DNA of 64,000 nucleotides, taken from Riemerella anatipestifer. Its GTDB lineage: Bacteria; Bacteroidota; Bacteroidia; Flavobacteriales; Weeksellaceae. How positions within the stretch are numbered: the stretch's first letter is position 1; every line of letters begins with the position of its first letter. The stretch is from NCBI RefSeq assembly GCF_009670965.2, contig NZ_CP073239.1, forward strand, positions 124,001 to 188,000, written 5' to 3'. Under the pieces are notes generated by a model. It was not told the DNA's origin, did not search any database, and saw nothing but the letters and a program-made list of their open reading frames with translations. A program made the translations under genes and the position numbers. Below, in pieces: positions 41,324-50,832 of the stretch.

Positions 41324-43456
41324 TTAAAGATTGTTCAATATAAATTGTGTCATCTTTTCATAAAGTTGAGAGCGAGTATTCCCTCCGTATATGCTATGAT
41401 TTTTATCTGGGTAAGTCATAAACTCAAACTGCTTTTTATTCTGAATAAGTGCCTCGGAAAATACTGCTGCATTCTGAAAATGCACATTATCATCTGCCGT
41501 ACCGTGTATCATCAAGAACTTACCTTTTAATAAATGAGCATATTCTGTAGGAGAGTTTTCATCATAACCTTTTGCATTTTCTTGTGGTGTTCTCAAAAAT
41601 CTTTCTGTATAAACCGTATCATAAAAACGCCAATTGGTAACTGGTGCTACTGCAATTCCCATTTTAAAGACCTCAGCTCCTTTAGTCATTGCTAAACTCG
41701 CCATATAACCTCCGAAACTCCAACCAAAAATTCCAATTCTATTCGCATCTATATAAGACTGTTTCCCAAACCATTTTGCAGCGGTTATTTGGTCTTCTAT
41801 TTCGTATTTACCCAAATTAAGATAGGTTGATTTTTTGTACTTCGTCCCTTTATATCCTGTTCCTCTACCATCTACACAGGCTACAATATATCCTTTCTGA
41901 ACTAAGTGATTAAACCATAAGCCATTCCCAGAATCCCAAGAATTACTTACCTGTTGAGACCCTGGTCCTGAATACTGAAACATAAACAAAGGATACTTTT
42001 TATTAGGGTCAAAGTTTTTAGGTTTCATAATCCACGCATTCATTTGATCTCCTGCATTATTAGGTATAGTAAAAAACTCCTTTTCTACCCAATTATCCGT
42101 TTTCAACTTAGTTAAAAGCTCATCATTATTTTGTATTTCTTTCAAACTCTTTCCATTTCTATCTTTCAACACATATTTGTGTGGTGTTTTAGCCGAAGAG
42201 GTTGTATTGATAAAATAATTAAAATTAGGACTAAAAGAAGCCGTATTATTACCTTCTAAATCCGAAACAATTTGAGATTTACCCGTATTGATATTGATTT
42301 TAGACACCACCTTGTTGATACTTCCATTCTGAGTAGTTTGCACAAAAACCTCTTGATTTTTAGCATCAAAACCGTAATAATCTGTAATTTCCCAATTTCC
42401 TTTTGTAACTTGTTTTTTCAACTTACCTTTAGCATCATACCAATACAAATGACGGTAACCATCTCTCTCCGAAGCCCATAACATACCTCCATCAGAAAGA
42501 AATTCTAAAGTCAAATTATCAGTTTCTATCCACGCCTTATCTGTTTCCGTAAATAGTTTTTCTATTTTTCCGCTAGAAGTTTTTAGTTTTAGTATATCTA
42601 ACTTGTTCTGATGCCTGTTAGCTGTAGCCACCAAAACCTCATCAGACGCCTTAGACACAAATAATTGCGGGATGTAATAGTTCTCAAAAGCACTTAAATC
42701 TACCTTAGCTATTTTTTTTGTATCCAACTGATAATAGTGCAAACTAACTTCAGAGTTTTTTTCGCCTGCTTTTGGATATTTGAATTTAAAATCTTGTGGA
42801 TATAGATTGTTTCCGTAGATAGGCATATTCATTTCAGGAACAGATGTTTCGTCAGACTTTATAAAAACAATGGCATCACCGCCACTATTCCATACATATT
42901 GTTTGGCGTGACCAAATTCTTCTTCATAAACCCAATCTGCCAATCCGTTCAAAATTTCATTTTTCTTACCGTCCGTTGTAATTTGAACCACCTGCCCCGA
43001 TGCTAAGTCTTGGTAATACAAGTTATTCTCTGAAATAAAAGCCACTTTACTACCATTAGGCGAGAATGTAGGTTCCTGAACAGGTTTACCTTCAAATAAA
43101 GAAATGATTTTCCCGTTTGATAAGTCTTTAATTTCAAAAACCCCTAAAAAAGAATGTCTGTAAATAGGCTCACTAGCTTTTTGTAACAAAATCTTTTGAC
43201 CATCGTTAGAAAGTCGATAATCTTCGTATCTTCCTTCTACTATATAACCTTCTTTTTGTAAAGTTTTATAAGAATATTTTGCAATTCCTGCTGGTTCTAT
43301 TACAGCGTAATAGTCATCTGTTTTCAAAGGAGAAATCCCCGCTATACCTTTACCTCTATAATAGCCCGAGTAGATTTTATCCAATGTAATTTCTTGCCCT
43401 TTATAGGCATTAACAGACAAAAATAAACCTAATGCTAGTATCACTATTTTTTTCAT
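41324..43456 (-). CDS. Secreted S9 (dipeptidyl-peptidase IV family) serine peptidase
   Basis: About 710 aa from the ATG at 43456 (MKKIVILALGLFLSVNAYKG), which gives a clear signal peptide; the longer frame to 43516 starts upstream of the likely promoter (TATCTTTG at 43483-43490). An N-terminal DPPIV beta-propeller (YEEEFGHAKQYVWN; EMNMPIYG) precedes the alpha/beta hydrolase. The catalytic Ser is in GWSFGGYMAS, Asp in HGTADDNVH and His in DKNHSIYGG. It removes dipeptides or tripeptides after proline in the periplasm. Confidence 0.95.
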   Translation of the reverse strand: MKKIVILALGLFLSVNAYKGQEITLDKIYSGYYRGKGIAGISPLKTDDYYAVIEPAGIAKYSYKTLQKEGYIVEGRYEDYRLSNDGQKILLQKASEPIYRHSFLGVFEIKDLSNGKIISLFEGKPVQEPTFSPNGSKVAFISENNLYYQDLASGQVVQITTDGKKNEILNGLADWVYEEEFGHAKQYVWNSGGDAIVFIKSDETSVPEMNMPIYGNNLYPQDFKFKYPKAGEKNSEVSLHYYQLDTKKIAKVDLSAFENYYIPQLFVSKASDEVLVATANRHQNKLDILKLKTSSGKIEKLFTETDKAWIETDNLTLEFLSDGGMLWASERDGYRHLYWYDAKGKLKKQVTKGNWEITDYYGFDAKNQEVFVQTTQNGSINKVVSKININTGKSQIVSDLEGNNTASFSPNFNYFINTTSSAKTPHKYVLKDRNGKSLKEIQNNDELLTKLKTDNWVEKEFFTIPNNAGDQMNAWIMKPKNFDPNKKYPLFMFQYSGPGSQQVSNSWDSGNGLWFNHLVQKGYIVACVDGRGTGYKGTKYKKSTYLNLGKYEIEDQITAAKWFGKQSYIDANRIGIFGWSFGGYMASLAMTKGAEVFKMGIAVAPVTNWRFYDTVYTERFLRTPQENAKGYDENSPTEYAHLLKGKFLMIHGTADDNVHFQNAAVFSEALIQNKKQFEFMTYPDKNHSIYGGNTRSQLYEKMTQFILNNL

Positions 43457-43530
43457 ATCATAATAATTATTACAAATCGTCCCAAAGATAAAAAAACTAA
43501 CTATTCTATTTAACATTTCATCAAAAATAA

Positions 43531-43560
43531 AAAATCACCCCAATGTTCTGGAGTGATTTT
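43531..43560. terminator. Terminator of hemL
   Basis: Stem AAAATCAC..CC / GG..GTGATTTT, 7 bp after the hemL stop on the minus strand, with a U-rich tail there. Confidence 0.8.
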
Positions 43561-43566
43561 AGATAT

Positions 43567-44847
43567 TTAGTACTGAAAACTTCTTATTGCTTCTAAAGTT
43601 TTATCTATCTCGTTATCTTTTATTTCAGAGGAAATAAACCAAGTTTCGTACCCACTAGGTGGAAGATAAACACCTCTCTCTAACAAGTGATGGAAAAAGG
43701 TATTAAATAACGAATGATTGGCCTGTTGTGCCTCATCAAAGTTAGCCACTCTATTGGTATGGAAAAACACAGACATCATAGAGCCTTTTCTATTGATACG
43801 GTGTTCAATCCCTTTTTCGTTAAGGATTTTAGCAATTTCAAAATCTAATTTTTCTGTGGTCTTATCAAGGTTTTGATAGAAGTTTTCATCATTTTTAATA
43901 AGTTGCAGTGTCGTCAGTCCCGCTCTCATCGCAATAGGATTACCACTAAGCGTTCCTGCTTGATAAACAGCACCTTTAGGAGCTAGACATTCCATAATTT
44001 CACGACGCCCAGCAAAGGCACCCACAGGCATACCTCCACCGATAACTTTACCATAAGTTACCAAGTCCGCCCTCACTCCATAGACCTCTTGAGCTCCACC
44101 AAATCCTAGACGAAAGCCCGTCATCACTTCATCAAAAATTAAAAGAGTTCCGTTACGGTCGCAAATTTCTCTCAGATTTTGCAAAAAGTTGTTTTCAGGA
44201 AGTACACAACCCATATTACCAGCCACTGGCTCTATGATAACCGCCGCAATTTGCCCTTCGTTATGGCGAAATAAATCTTGGATTTGTTCCCAATCGTTAT
44301 ATCTTGCTAGTAAGGTGTCTTTAGCCGTACCTTGTGTAACTCCTGGAGAGTTAGGGTTTCCAAAAGTTGCCGCACCACTTCCTGCCTTTATCAGAAACGA
44401 GTCTGAATGTCCGTGATAACAACCTTCGAACTTAATAATTTTATCTCTCCCTGTGTAACCTCTAGCCAAACGAATAGCGCTCATACAAGCCTCTGTACCA
44501 GACGACACCATTCTTATTTGGTCTATATTAGGTACATTCGCTGTAATGAATTTAGCAATTTCGGTTTCTAATTCGGTAGGTGTTCCAAATGAGAAGCCTT
44601 TTTCAGCTTGTAACTTTACAGCCTCCAGCACTTCGGGGTGAGTATGCCCTAATATGGCTGGTCCCCACGAATTGATATAATCTATATAAGTTTTATCGTC
44701 TGCATCTGTAAGATAAGCCCCTTTGGCCGACTTCATAAATACAGGAGTCCCACCCACCGATTTAAACGCCCTTACGGGAGAGTTTACACCGCCAGGAATA
44801 TAGTTTTTAGCCTCTTGAAATAAAGCACTACTTCTTTGATATAACAT
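43567..44847 (-). CDS. hemL: Glutamate-1-semialdehyde 2,1-aminomutase
   Basis: 426 aa PLP enzyme of heme synthesis (C5 pathway). The N-terminus has [20 protein letters not shown]. The PLP region includes [10 protein letters not shown] and the Schiff-base Lys in [24 protein letters not shown] and [15 protein letters not shown] are also conserved. Length matches the family. Monocistronic between two terminator-bounded genes. Confidence 0.97.
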   Translation of the reverse strand: MLYQRSSALFQEAKNYIPGGVNSPVRAFKSVGGTPVFMKSAKGAYLTDADDKTYIDYINSWGPAILGHTHPEVLEAVKLQAEKGFSFGTPTELETEIAKFITANVPNIDQIRMVSSGTEACMSAIRLARGYTGRDKIIKFEGCYHGHSDSFLIKAGSGAATFGNPNSPGVTQGTAKDTLLARYNDWEQIQDLFRHNEGQIAAVIIEPVAGNMGCVLPENNFLQNLREICDRNGTLLIFDEVMTGFRLGFGGAQEVYGVRADLVTYGKVIGGGMPVGAFAGRREIMECLAPKGAVYQAGTLSGNPIAMRAGLTTLQLIKNDENFYQNLDKTTEKLDFEIAKILNEKGIEHRINRKGSMMSVFFHTNRVANFDEAQQANHSLFNTFFHHLLERGVYLPPSGYETWFISSEIKDNEIDKTLEAIRSFQY

Positions 44848-44877
44848 TTTAATTTTATTTTTCCTAATTATTAAATA

Positions 44878-45936
44878 TTATCTACGTGGAGCTTTCTTTT
44901 GCAAATAAATAATTTGTCCTTCCTTAGGCTGTTCTCCCTGCTCCATTCTGTTTTTAGAGTAAAGTTTTCTTAACTTAACACCAAACTTTTGGGAAATTTT
45001 ATGCATTGTATCTCCCTTTTCAGCCTTGTATGTTTCTACACTTCCTGTTGAAGATTTGGGTTCCAAAAATAAGATATCATTTGTTTTTAATTTACTCCCG
45101 CTTAAATCATTCCATTTTAACAATCTTCCTTCTCTCATATCAATTTTTTTGGCAATGTAAGCCACATCAGTATCTGCAGGAATCACTACATATTTCAACC
45201 CTTCGTTAGGATGAGATTGTACTGCCATACCTTCTAGCAATACTAACTTTTCCTTTCTTAATTGCTCTGCTGTTTTTTGTTGCTCTGCATAAGAAGTTTG
45301 CCTATAAGGAACATATACTGTTACATTTTCCTTCTTTTTAACCTCTTTTTGAGGGTTTATTTTCGCCATAAACTCCTTATCATCATTCAACTCTGGATAA
45401 AGTTTTAATAATGTATAAGAAACTTCTTTGGACGAAATATTATCAAACTCGTAAAGTTTATACTTTTCTATCTTATCTATCAAAATATAAGCATACCTAG
45501 GATTGGTAGCATATCCTGCTTTTTTAAGCCCATGAGCCCAAGCTCTATAATCCTTTGGGTCAAGTTTAAATAGATTAGTATAGTATTTGCGATAAGCTAA
45601 AAACTTAGAGTGGTCTTCATAAGATTCCTTTGGGTCGTTATACACACGGAAACACTCGTTAGGAGCATCATCAGTATGCCTCATGGTTTTGCCTGTCCAA
45701 TCTTCCTTACATTTAATTCCAAAATGATTATTACCTTCTTTCGCCAAACGAGATTGCCCACCTCCTGTTTCCAATATCCCTTGTGCTAAAGTAATACTTG
45801 CTGGGATTTTATATTTTTCCATTTCTTCTACGGCATATCCTGCAAAACGCTGGATATATTGGTCATCTGTTGCCCACGTCTGAGCCTTAAATTGAGAAAC
45901 AACTAAAACCGTCGAAGCTATCAAAAACTTTTTCAT
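44878..45936 (-). CDS. Secreted peptidoglycan glucosaminidase with LysM repeats
   Basis: 352 aa. A signal peptide (MKKFLIASTVLVVSQFKAQ) precedes a GH73 glucosaminidase domain with the catalytic Glu in AQGILETGGGQS, then NNHFGIKC and a conserved RKYYTNLF/AWAHGLKKAGYAT region. Two LysM-type domains follow, the second clear (YKAEKGDTMHKISQKFGV...GQIIYL), binding glycan chains. Probable role in cell separation or wall turnover. It ends 30 bp upstream of hemL's start on the same strand. Confidence 0.93.
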   Translation of the reverse strand: MKKFLIASTVLVVSQFKAQTWATDDQYIQRFAGYAVEEMEKYKIPASITLAQGILETGGGQSRLAKEGNNHFGIKCKEDWTGKTMRHTDDAPNECFRVYNDPKESYEDHSKFLAYRKYYTNLFKLDPKDYRAWAHGLKKAGYATNPRYAYILIDKIEKYKLYEFDNISSKEVSYTLLKLYPELNDDKEFMAKINPQKEVKKKENVTVYVPYRQTSYAEQQKTAEQLRKEKLVLLEGMAVQSHPNEGLKYVVIPADTDVAYIAKKIDMREGRLLKWNDLSGSKLKTNDILFLEPKSSTGSVETYKAEKGDTMHKISQKFGVKLRKLYSKNRMEQGEQPKEGQIIYLQKKAPRR

Positions 45937-46046
45937 AATATCTTATAAATTATGTTTTTATTAAAAATAAAGCAGCAAACCAATCCAGCTTGCCACTCAA
46001 CAAAGATACAATAATCTTTTTATTTGTAGATGTAAGCCTATCTCAC

Positions 46047-46961
46047 CTATACCACATCTTCCTCAACAATAGTAGGTCTGCCTTGGTTTTTCAGGAATTC
46101 ATTAGCTCCTTTTATCCCTTGTAAACCACCTGTATGAAAAGCTAAAATTTTACTACCAGAAGCAAAAAAGCCCTCATCTATCAGCTCCCATAAACGTTTC
46201 ATCATCTTGCCTGTATAGATAGGTTCCAACAAAATATTATAATTATGATAAAATTTATTGATAAAAGCCACCACTTCGTCTGTTATTTTACCATAACCTC
46301 CTTGACCTGTCTCCATCAATTGAAAATTATTTCTTCCGCTCCATTCTAAAATTTTACCGTCTAAAGAATCATCTTTTACAGCCTTAAAACCCAAAACTTT
46401 CTGATATTTTTCAGCAAATTTAGAAAGTCCTGCTATCGTTCCACCAGTACCTACTGCCGTGCATAAATAATCAAATTCTATTGTCTTTTCATTCAACATA
46501 AATTGAACACCCTCCACCGCTAAAGCATTGCTGCCTCCCTCGGGAATGATAAGTGCGTTAGGAAAAAGCTCCTGATAGATTTTTGTAATATGTTTTTTAT
46601 CTCTATAAGATTCTCTAGTTACAAAGTCAAAAGCCATTCCGTCTTCGTTAGCCTTTACTAATGTAGGATTTTCTTCCCACTTATAGACCAGCTCCTCTCC
46701 TCTTATAATCCCTAAAGTTGGAACTTCTAAATCTCTTCCCAAGGCTGCCGTTGCAGCAATATGGTTAGAAAAAGCACCGCCAAAAGTAATAATCAGTGGA
46801 TTTTCGACCTGTTTTTTCCTGTAATTCTCTATATTATAAAGTAGTTTCCAGTATTTATTACCTGATATTTCTCGGTGCACCAAATCCTCTCTCTTAATAT
46901 AGAGTTCAATTTGTTTATTAGGATGAGGAATTTTTATTATCGGAATTTCAACTTTGCTCAT
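46047..46961 (-). CDS. PLP-dependent ACC deaminase/D-cysteine desulfhydrase-family enzyme
   Basis: About 304 aa from the ATG at 46961 (MSKVEIPIIKIPHP). The PLP Lys is in EISGNKYWKL; FGGAFSNHIAATAALGR and GTGGTIAGLSKFAEKY are family signatures. Homologues act on D-cysteine or 1-aminocyclopropane-1-carboxylate; which one is not readable. Its ATG overlaps the TAA of the upstream gene (TAATG), indicating translational coupling and supporting this start over 46985. Confidence 0.9.
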   Translation of the reverse strand: MSKVEIPIIKIPHPNKQIELYIKREDLVHREISGNKYWKLLYNIENYRKKQVENPLIITFGGAFSNHIAATAALGRDLEVPTLGIIRGEELVYKWEENPTLVKANEDGMAFDFVTRESYRDKKHITKIYQELFPNALIIPEGGSNALAVEGVQFMLNEKTIEFDYLCTAVGTGGTIAGLSKFAEKYQKVLGFKAVKDDSLDGKILEWSGRNNFQLMETGQGGYGKITDEVVAFINKFYHNYNILLEPIYTGKMMKRLWELIDEGFFASGSKILAFHTGGLQGIKGANEFLKNQGRPTIVEEDVV

Positions 46962-47287
46962 TATTTGTATTTTAAAAATGCCCAAAAACTCCTCTCTTTA
47001 AGATAATGTAAATTAGATTCATTAGCATAAGCCTCTCTTTCAAAACAAATATTGATGTAGGCTAAATGAGGATTTTTGTATTGATACAATCTATAATAAA
47101 ACTCTAACACATACCATAGATAGAAGAAAACAAGTCCTAACTCCAGCTGTTGTCTTAAGTGTATTTTTTCGTGATTAACCAACTTTTTGTTAGTTTTATC
47201 TGCCCTTTTGCGTAAAAAAATGAATGGAAAAATAGCAATTCCTGTAATTTTTGTATTTTTAAGCAATTTTTGGCACACTATTATCAT
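46961..47287 (-). CDS. Small membrane-associated protein with an HExxH-type motif
   Basis: 108 aa. NHEKIHLRQQLELG contains HEKIH, the zincin pattern, followed by a hydrophobic segment (LVFFYLWYVLEFYYRLY) and EREAYANE, whose Glu could be a third ligand. The layout resembles small M56-like membrane metalloproteases common but uncharacterised in Flavobacteriia. It is coupled to the PLP-enzyme gene by TAATG. Activity is unproven. Confidence 0.7.
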   Translation of the reverse strand: MIIVCQKLLKNTKITGIAIFPFIFLRKRADKTNKKLVNHEKIHLRQQLELGLVFFYLWYVLEFYYRLYQYKNPHLAYINICFEREAYANESNLHYLKERSFWAFLKYK

Positions 47288-47324
47288 TAGGATAAAATTA
47301 GTATAGCAAAGATATAAATTCTAA

Positions 47325-47513
<189 letters not shown>

Positions 47514-47517
47514 CAAA

Positions 47518-48045
47518 ATGAAAAAATATGTTTTTTTAATCCTAGCCGCTACTACACTAAGCATCACTTCTTGTAGTCCTTTTAACATCAGAACTGACTA
47601 TGCAGAAACTGCTCAGTTTAATCAGTATAAAACTTATATGTTCCGAACTGATGACTTAAAAATAAATGATTTAGACAAGGACAGAGTGCTTAATGAAATT
47701 GCAAAGCAATTCAACGCTAAAGGTCTTAGTACTAACCAAAACCCAGATTTAATAGTCAATGTAAAAGCTTCTCATAAAAAGGTAGAAGATATACAAAGTA
47801 CCAACCCTTATGGCATGTGGGGCTGGGGAGGTCCTTGGGGCTGGGGTTGGGGTATGAACCGCACTTGGGTTTCTAACTACAACACAGGTACTTTAGTAAT
47901 AGACATTATAGACGCCAAGACTAACAAATTGGTTTGGCAGGGCATCGGGAGTGGCATCAATGTAGATGCTCCTAAGTCTAAGCAAAAACAGATACCTCAA
48001 ATTGTAGAAGGAATTTTAAAGAACTATCCTCCCCAGAAAAAATAA
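47518..48045 (+). CDS. DUF4136 lipoprotein
   Basis: 175 aa. The lipobox is SITSC (Cys 19-20). DUF4136 features are FNQYKTYMF, NEIAKQFNAKGL, NPDLIVNVKASH and DIIDAKTNKLVWQGIGSG. A Gly/Trp-rich patch (MWGWGGPWGWGWGMN) sits mid-protein. It is an outer-membrane or periplasmic protein of unknown role, followed by its own terminator. Confidence 0.9.
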   Translation: MKKYVFLILAATTLSITSCSPFNIRTDYAETAQFNQYKTYMFRTDDLKINDLDKDRVLNEIAKQFNAKGLSTNQNPDLIVNVKASHKKVEDIQSTNPYGMWGWGGPWGWGWGMNRTWVSNYNTGTLVIDIIDAKTNKLVWQGIGSGINVDAPKSKQKQIPQIVEGILKNYPPQKK

Positions 48046-48053
48046 TAATTCAT

Positions 48054-48085
48054 AAGGCTATCTTTTTAAGGTAGCCTCTTTTTTT
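48054..48085 (+). terminator. Terminator of the DUF4136 gene
   Basis: Stem AGGCTA / TAGCCT with a T-rich loop and a trailing T-run, starting 9 bp after the stop. Confidence 0.75.
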
Positions 48086-48137
48086 AGAGAGGCCAAGTCT
48101 AATTCAAAATAGTTCTAAAAAAACAATATAAAATTCT

Positions 48138-48145
48138 TACTTTTG
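48138..48145 (+). promoter_or_regulatory. -7 element upstream of the mpl-like gene
   Basis: TACTTTTG fits TAnnTTTG. The predicted start of transcription near 48152 is just upstream of a TTG at 48166, supporting that rare start codon. Confidence 0.5.
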
Positions 48146-48165
48146 TAAGTATAAATTTTTTAACA

Positions 48166-49503
48166 TTGAGAACACATTTCATCGCTATAGGCGGAAGTGC
48201 TATGCACAACCTCGCCATCGCTCTTAAAGATAAAGGTTATGTAGTAACAGGTTCAGACGACGCCATTTTTGAACCTTCAAAATCAAGATTAGAAAAAAAA
48301 GGGTTGCTCCCTAAAAATCTTGGTTGGTTTCCAGAAAAAATAACATCAGATATAGATGCTGTAATACTAGGTATGCACGCCCATGCTGATAATCCCGAGC
48401 TAGCCAAAGCCAAAGAACTCGGTCTTAAAATATTCTCTTACCCAGAGTTTTTGTACGAGCAAAGCAAAGATAAAACTCGTGTTGTAATTGGTGGCTCACA
48501 CGGTAAAACTACCATTACCTCTATGATTCTTCATGTCCTCAATTTTCATCAAAAAGAGGTAGATTATATGGTGGGAGCACAACTAGAAGGCTTTGATTGT
48601 ATGGTAAAAACCACAGAAACTAACGACTTTATGATTCTGGAAGGAGATGAATATTTATCCTCACCTATAGATTTAAGGTCAAAGTTTCTTTTGTACCAAC
48701 CTAACATCGCTCTTATTTCTGGGATTGCGTGGGACCACATCAATGTATTTAAAACTTTTGATGATTACATAGAACAATTTAGAAAATTTGTAGCAAGTAT
48801 TACTCCTGGTGGCGTATTGGTGTACAATGAAGAAGACGAAGAGGTAGTAAAAGTAGTAGAAGCTGCCGAAAATTACTTCAGAAAAATCCCTTACAAAACT
48901 CCAAAATATAAAATTACAGACCAAAAAGTTTATCTAGAAACCGAAATGGGAGAAATTCCGTTGTCTGTTTTTGGTGCTCATAATTTACTGAATATGGAAG
49001 GTGCTAGGCATATTTGCCAACAGCTAGGTATTATGGAAGAAGATTTTTATGAAGCTATTATGAGTTTTAAAGGTGCATCTAAAAGATTAGAAAAAGTTGA
49101 AAGAAACGATAATGGCATTCTTTACAAAGATTTTGCCCACGCTCCTAGCAAGGTAAAAGCGACCACAAAAGCGTTTTCGGAGCAATTTTCTAACACCACT
49201 AAATATGGTTTCTTAGAACTTCACACTTACTCTTCTCTAAATCCAGAGTTTTTAGAACAATATGCTCACAGTTTAGATTTATTAGACCAAGCGGTAGTTT
49301 TCTACTCGGAGGAAGCTCTAAAAATAAAAAGAATGGATACTATTTCTCCAGAACTTATCAAGAAGAAATTTAAAAATCCTAATCTAAAAGTCTTTACCCG
49401 TGTGGAAGAATTGCACGAATATTGGCAAAGTTTAGATAAAACCCAAGGGGCATTTCTAATGATGAGTAGCGGTAATTTTGGAGGTTTAGATTTAACCCAA
49501 TAA
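48166..49503 (+). CDS. mpl: Mur-ligase-family enzyme, Mpl-like (murein tripeptide recycling)
   Basis: 445 aa. The N-terminal MurC/Mpl nucleotide fold has HFIAIGGSAMHNLAIAL. The ATP loop is GGSHGKTTITSMI (about residues 109-121), with LEGDEYLSSPI and the C-terminal FAHAPSKVKATTKAF block. Mpl joins UDP-MurNAc to the L-Ala-gamma-D-Glu-mDAP tripeptide; a MurC role is less likely because the GGxAM start is the Mpl-like form. No in-frame ATG exists near the start, so a TTG start is used. Confidence 0.85.
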   Translation: MRTHFIAIGGSAMHNLAIALKDKGYVVTGSDDAIFEPSKSRLEKKGLLPKNLGWFPEKITSDIDAVILGMHAHADNPELAKAKELGLKIFSYPEFLYEQSKDKTRVVIGGSHGKTTITSMILHVLNFHQKEVDYMVGAQLEGFDCMVKTTETNDFMILEGDEYLSSPIDLRSKFLLYQPNIALISGIAWDHINVFKTFDDYIEQFRKFVASITPGGVLVYNEEDEEVVKVVEAAENYFRKIPYKTPKYKITDQKVYLETEMGEIPLSVFGAHNLLNMEGARHICQQLGIMEEDFYEAIMSFKGASKRLEKVERNDNGILYKDFAHAPSKVKATTKAFSEQFSNTTKYGFLELHTYSSLNPEFLEQYAHSLDLLDQAVVFYSEEALKIKRMDTISPELIKKKFKNPNLKVFTRVEELHEYWQSLDKTQGAFLMMSSGNFGGLDLTQ

Positions 49504-49518
49504 TACCCTCGACGTTTT

Positions 49519-50004
49519 ATGCAGTTAGAACACCACGAAGTCATCAACCTAAAACACCACAAAGAGATAAGCCTTATCTTGGAGCACCTACAATCTCCAG
49601 AAAATGTAGGGCTTATCCTTAGAACGGCTGAAGCTATGGGAGTGCAAAAAGTTGTGATACTTTCTGATAACTTCCACCAACTTTCCCCTAGAATAAAACG
49701 AACCACAAGAAGTACAGAAAATAATCTCAATATCATCTTTGTAAACAGTTGGGAAGAAGCTCTTAATCATTTTGAAAAGAGTATCCATTTTTACGCACTA
49801 GAAAAAACAAGTAAAAGTGTAGATTATGCAACTTTTGAATACCATTTCCCTTGTGCCATCGTATGCGGTAACGAAAAAAATGGGGTTTCCGAAAAAGCTC
49901 TAGAAAAGTGTACCGACCATCTACACATCAATATGTATGGAAAAAACACTTCTCTAAATGTAGCTATTGCTACTGGTATTTTACTTTCGAAAATAGTATC
50001 CTAA
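49519..50004 (+). CDS. SpoU/TrmH-family RNA 2'-O-methyltransferase
   Basis: 161 aa SPOUT methylase. Motif 1 is NVGLILRTAEAMG, motif 2 is VCGNEKNGVSEKAL and motif 3 is NTSLNVAIATGILLSK, together forming the knotted SAM site. There is no N-terminal substrate-binding domain, like TrmL/TrmH minimal forms. It probably modifies tRNA or rRNA ribose. It lies 15 bp after the mpl-like gene and 11 bp before ung, suggesting a three-gene operon. Confidence 0.9.
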   Translation: MQLEHHEVINLKHHKEISLILEHLQSPENVGLILRTAEAMGVQKVVILSDNFHQLSPRIKRTTRSTENNLNIIFVNSWEEALNHFEKSIHFYALEKTSKSVDYATFEYHFPCAIVCGNEKNGVSEKALEKCTDHLHINMYGKNTSLNVAIATGILLSKIVS

Positions 50005-50015
50005 AAACATAAAAT

Positions 50016-50657
50016 ATGACTTGGACAGAAGTTTTAGCACCTATAAAAAATTCTCCTTATTTTAAAAATTTATGGCAAAAGGTAAAACAAGAGTATGGAC
50101 AGCATAAATGTTTTCCTTCTAAAAAACAGATATTTAGAGCTATTGAGCTTACTCCTTTTGAAGAAGTGAAAGTCGTAATTTTAGGCCAAGACCCTTATCA
50201 TAATGATTTTCAAGCTAATGGATTATGTTTTTCAGTATCAGACCAAGTACCCGCACCACCATCACTAAGAAATATTTTCAAAGAGCTACAAGACGATTTA
50301 GGTATAATTAAAACCAGCAACGAGCTAGACTCTTGGGCAAAACAAGGCGTACTTCTACTGAACGCTACTCTTACCGTGAAAGCTCACGAAGCTAATTCTC
50401 ATAAAGATTTAGGCTGGGAAACCTTTACAGATTTTATCATTAAGGAAATATCAAACAAGAAAGAAAATGTTGTTTTTGTGCTTTGGGGTTCTTTTGCACA
50501 AAAAAAAGCTCAGTTTATAGACGCACACAAGCATTACATTATAAAAACAGCCCACCCTTCTCCTCTATCCGCTCACAGAGGCTTTTTAGGTAGTAGACCT
50601 TTCTCTAAGATAAACAACTATCTTCTATCAAAAAATAAGGAGGAAATTAAATGGTAA
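50016..50657 (+). CDS. ung: Uracil-DNA glycosylase
   Basis: 213 aa family 1 enzyme removing uracil from DNA. The water-activating loop is GQDPYHNDFQANGL, with catalytic Asp. The DNA-intercalation loop is HPSPLSAHRGFLGSRPFS. Length is normal. Third gene of the mpl-trmH-like-ung run. Confidence 0.97.
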   Translation: MTWTEVLAPIKNSPYFKNLWQKVKQEYGQHKCFPSKKQIFRAIELTPFEEVKVVILGQDPYHNDFQANGLCFSVSDQVPAPPSLRNIFKELQDDLGIIKTSNELDSWAKQGVLLLNATLTVKAHEANSHKDLGWETFTDFIIKEISNKKENVVFVLWGSFAQKKAQFIDAHKHYIIKTAHPSPLSAHRGFLGSRPFSKINNYLLSKNKEEIKW

Positions 50658-50670
50658 CTTGATTGAATAA

Positions 50671-50769
50671 AAAAATGGCAAGCTACCTAAATCACACCGC
50701 TACAACCGATTACCTTTGCTGCGTTCCCACCCTGGAGGATTTTCAGGAGCTGGTTGTTTAGGACTTGCC
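50671..50769 (-). ncRNA. ffs: Signal recognition particle RNA (4.5S, small bacterial type)
   Basis: On the minus strand a 5'/3' closing helix GGCAAG / CTTGCC encloses about 93 nt. The Ffh-binding apex reads CAGG-GTG-GGAA-CGC-AGCA: a GGAA tetraloop on a short stem flanked by the conserved CAGG and AGCA internal loops. A T-run follows at 50671-50675. The promoter is TTTG, 18 nt, TATATTTG. The end coordinates are approximate. Confidence 0.88.
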
Positions 50770-50773
50770 GTTG

Positions 50774-50781
50774 CAAATATA
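50774..50781 (-). promoter_or_regulatory. -7 element of the SRP RNA gene
   Basis: TATATTTG on the minus strand, with a TTTG 18 nt upstream, places the start of transcription at about 50768, matching the 5' end of the RNA helix. Confidence 0.7.
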
Positions 50782-50832
50782 CAACTTTTTCAGAAAATAC
50801 AAAACATCAGAAAATTTATAGATTCAGTAGAA

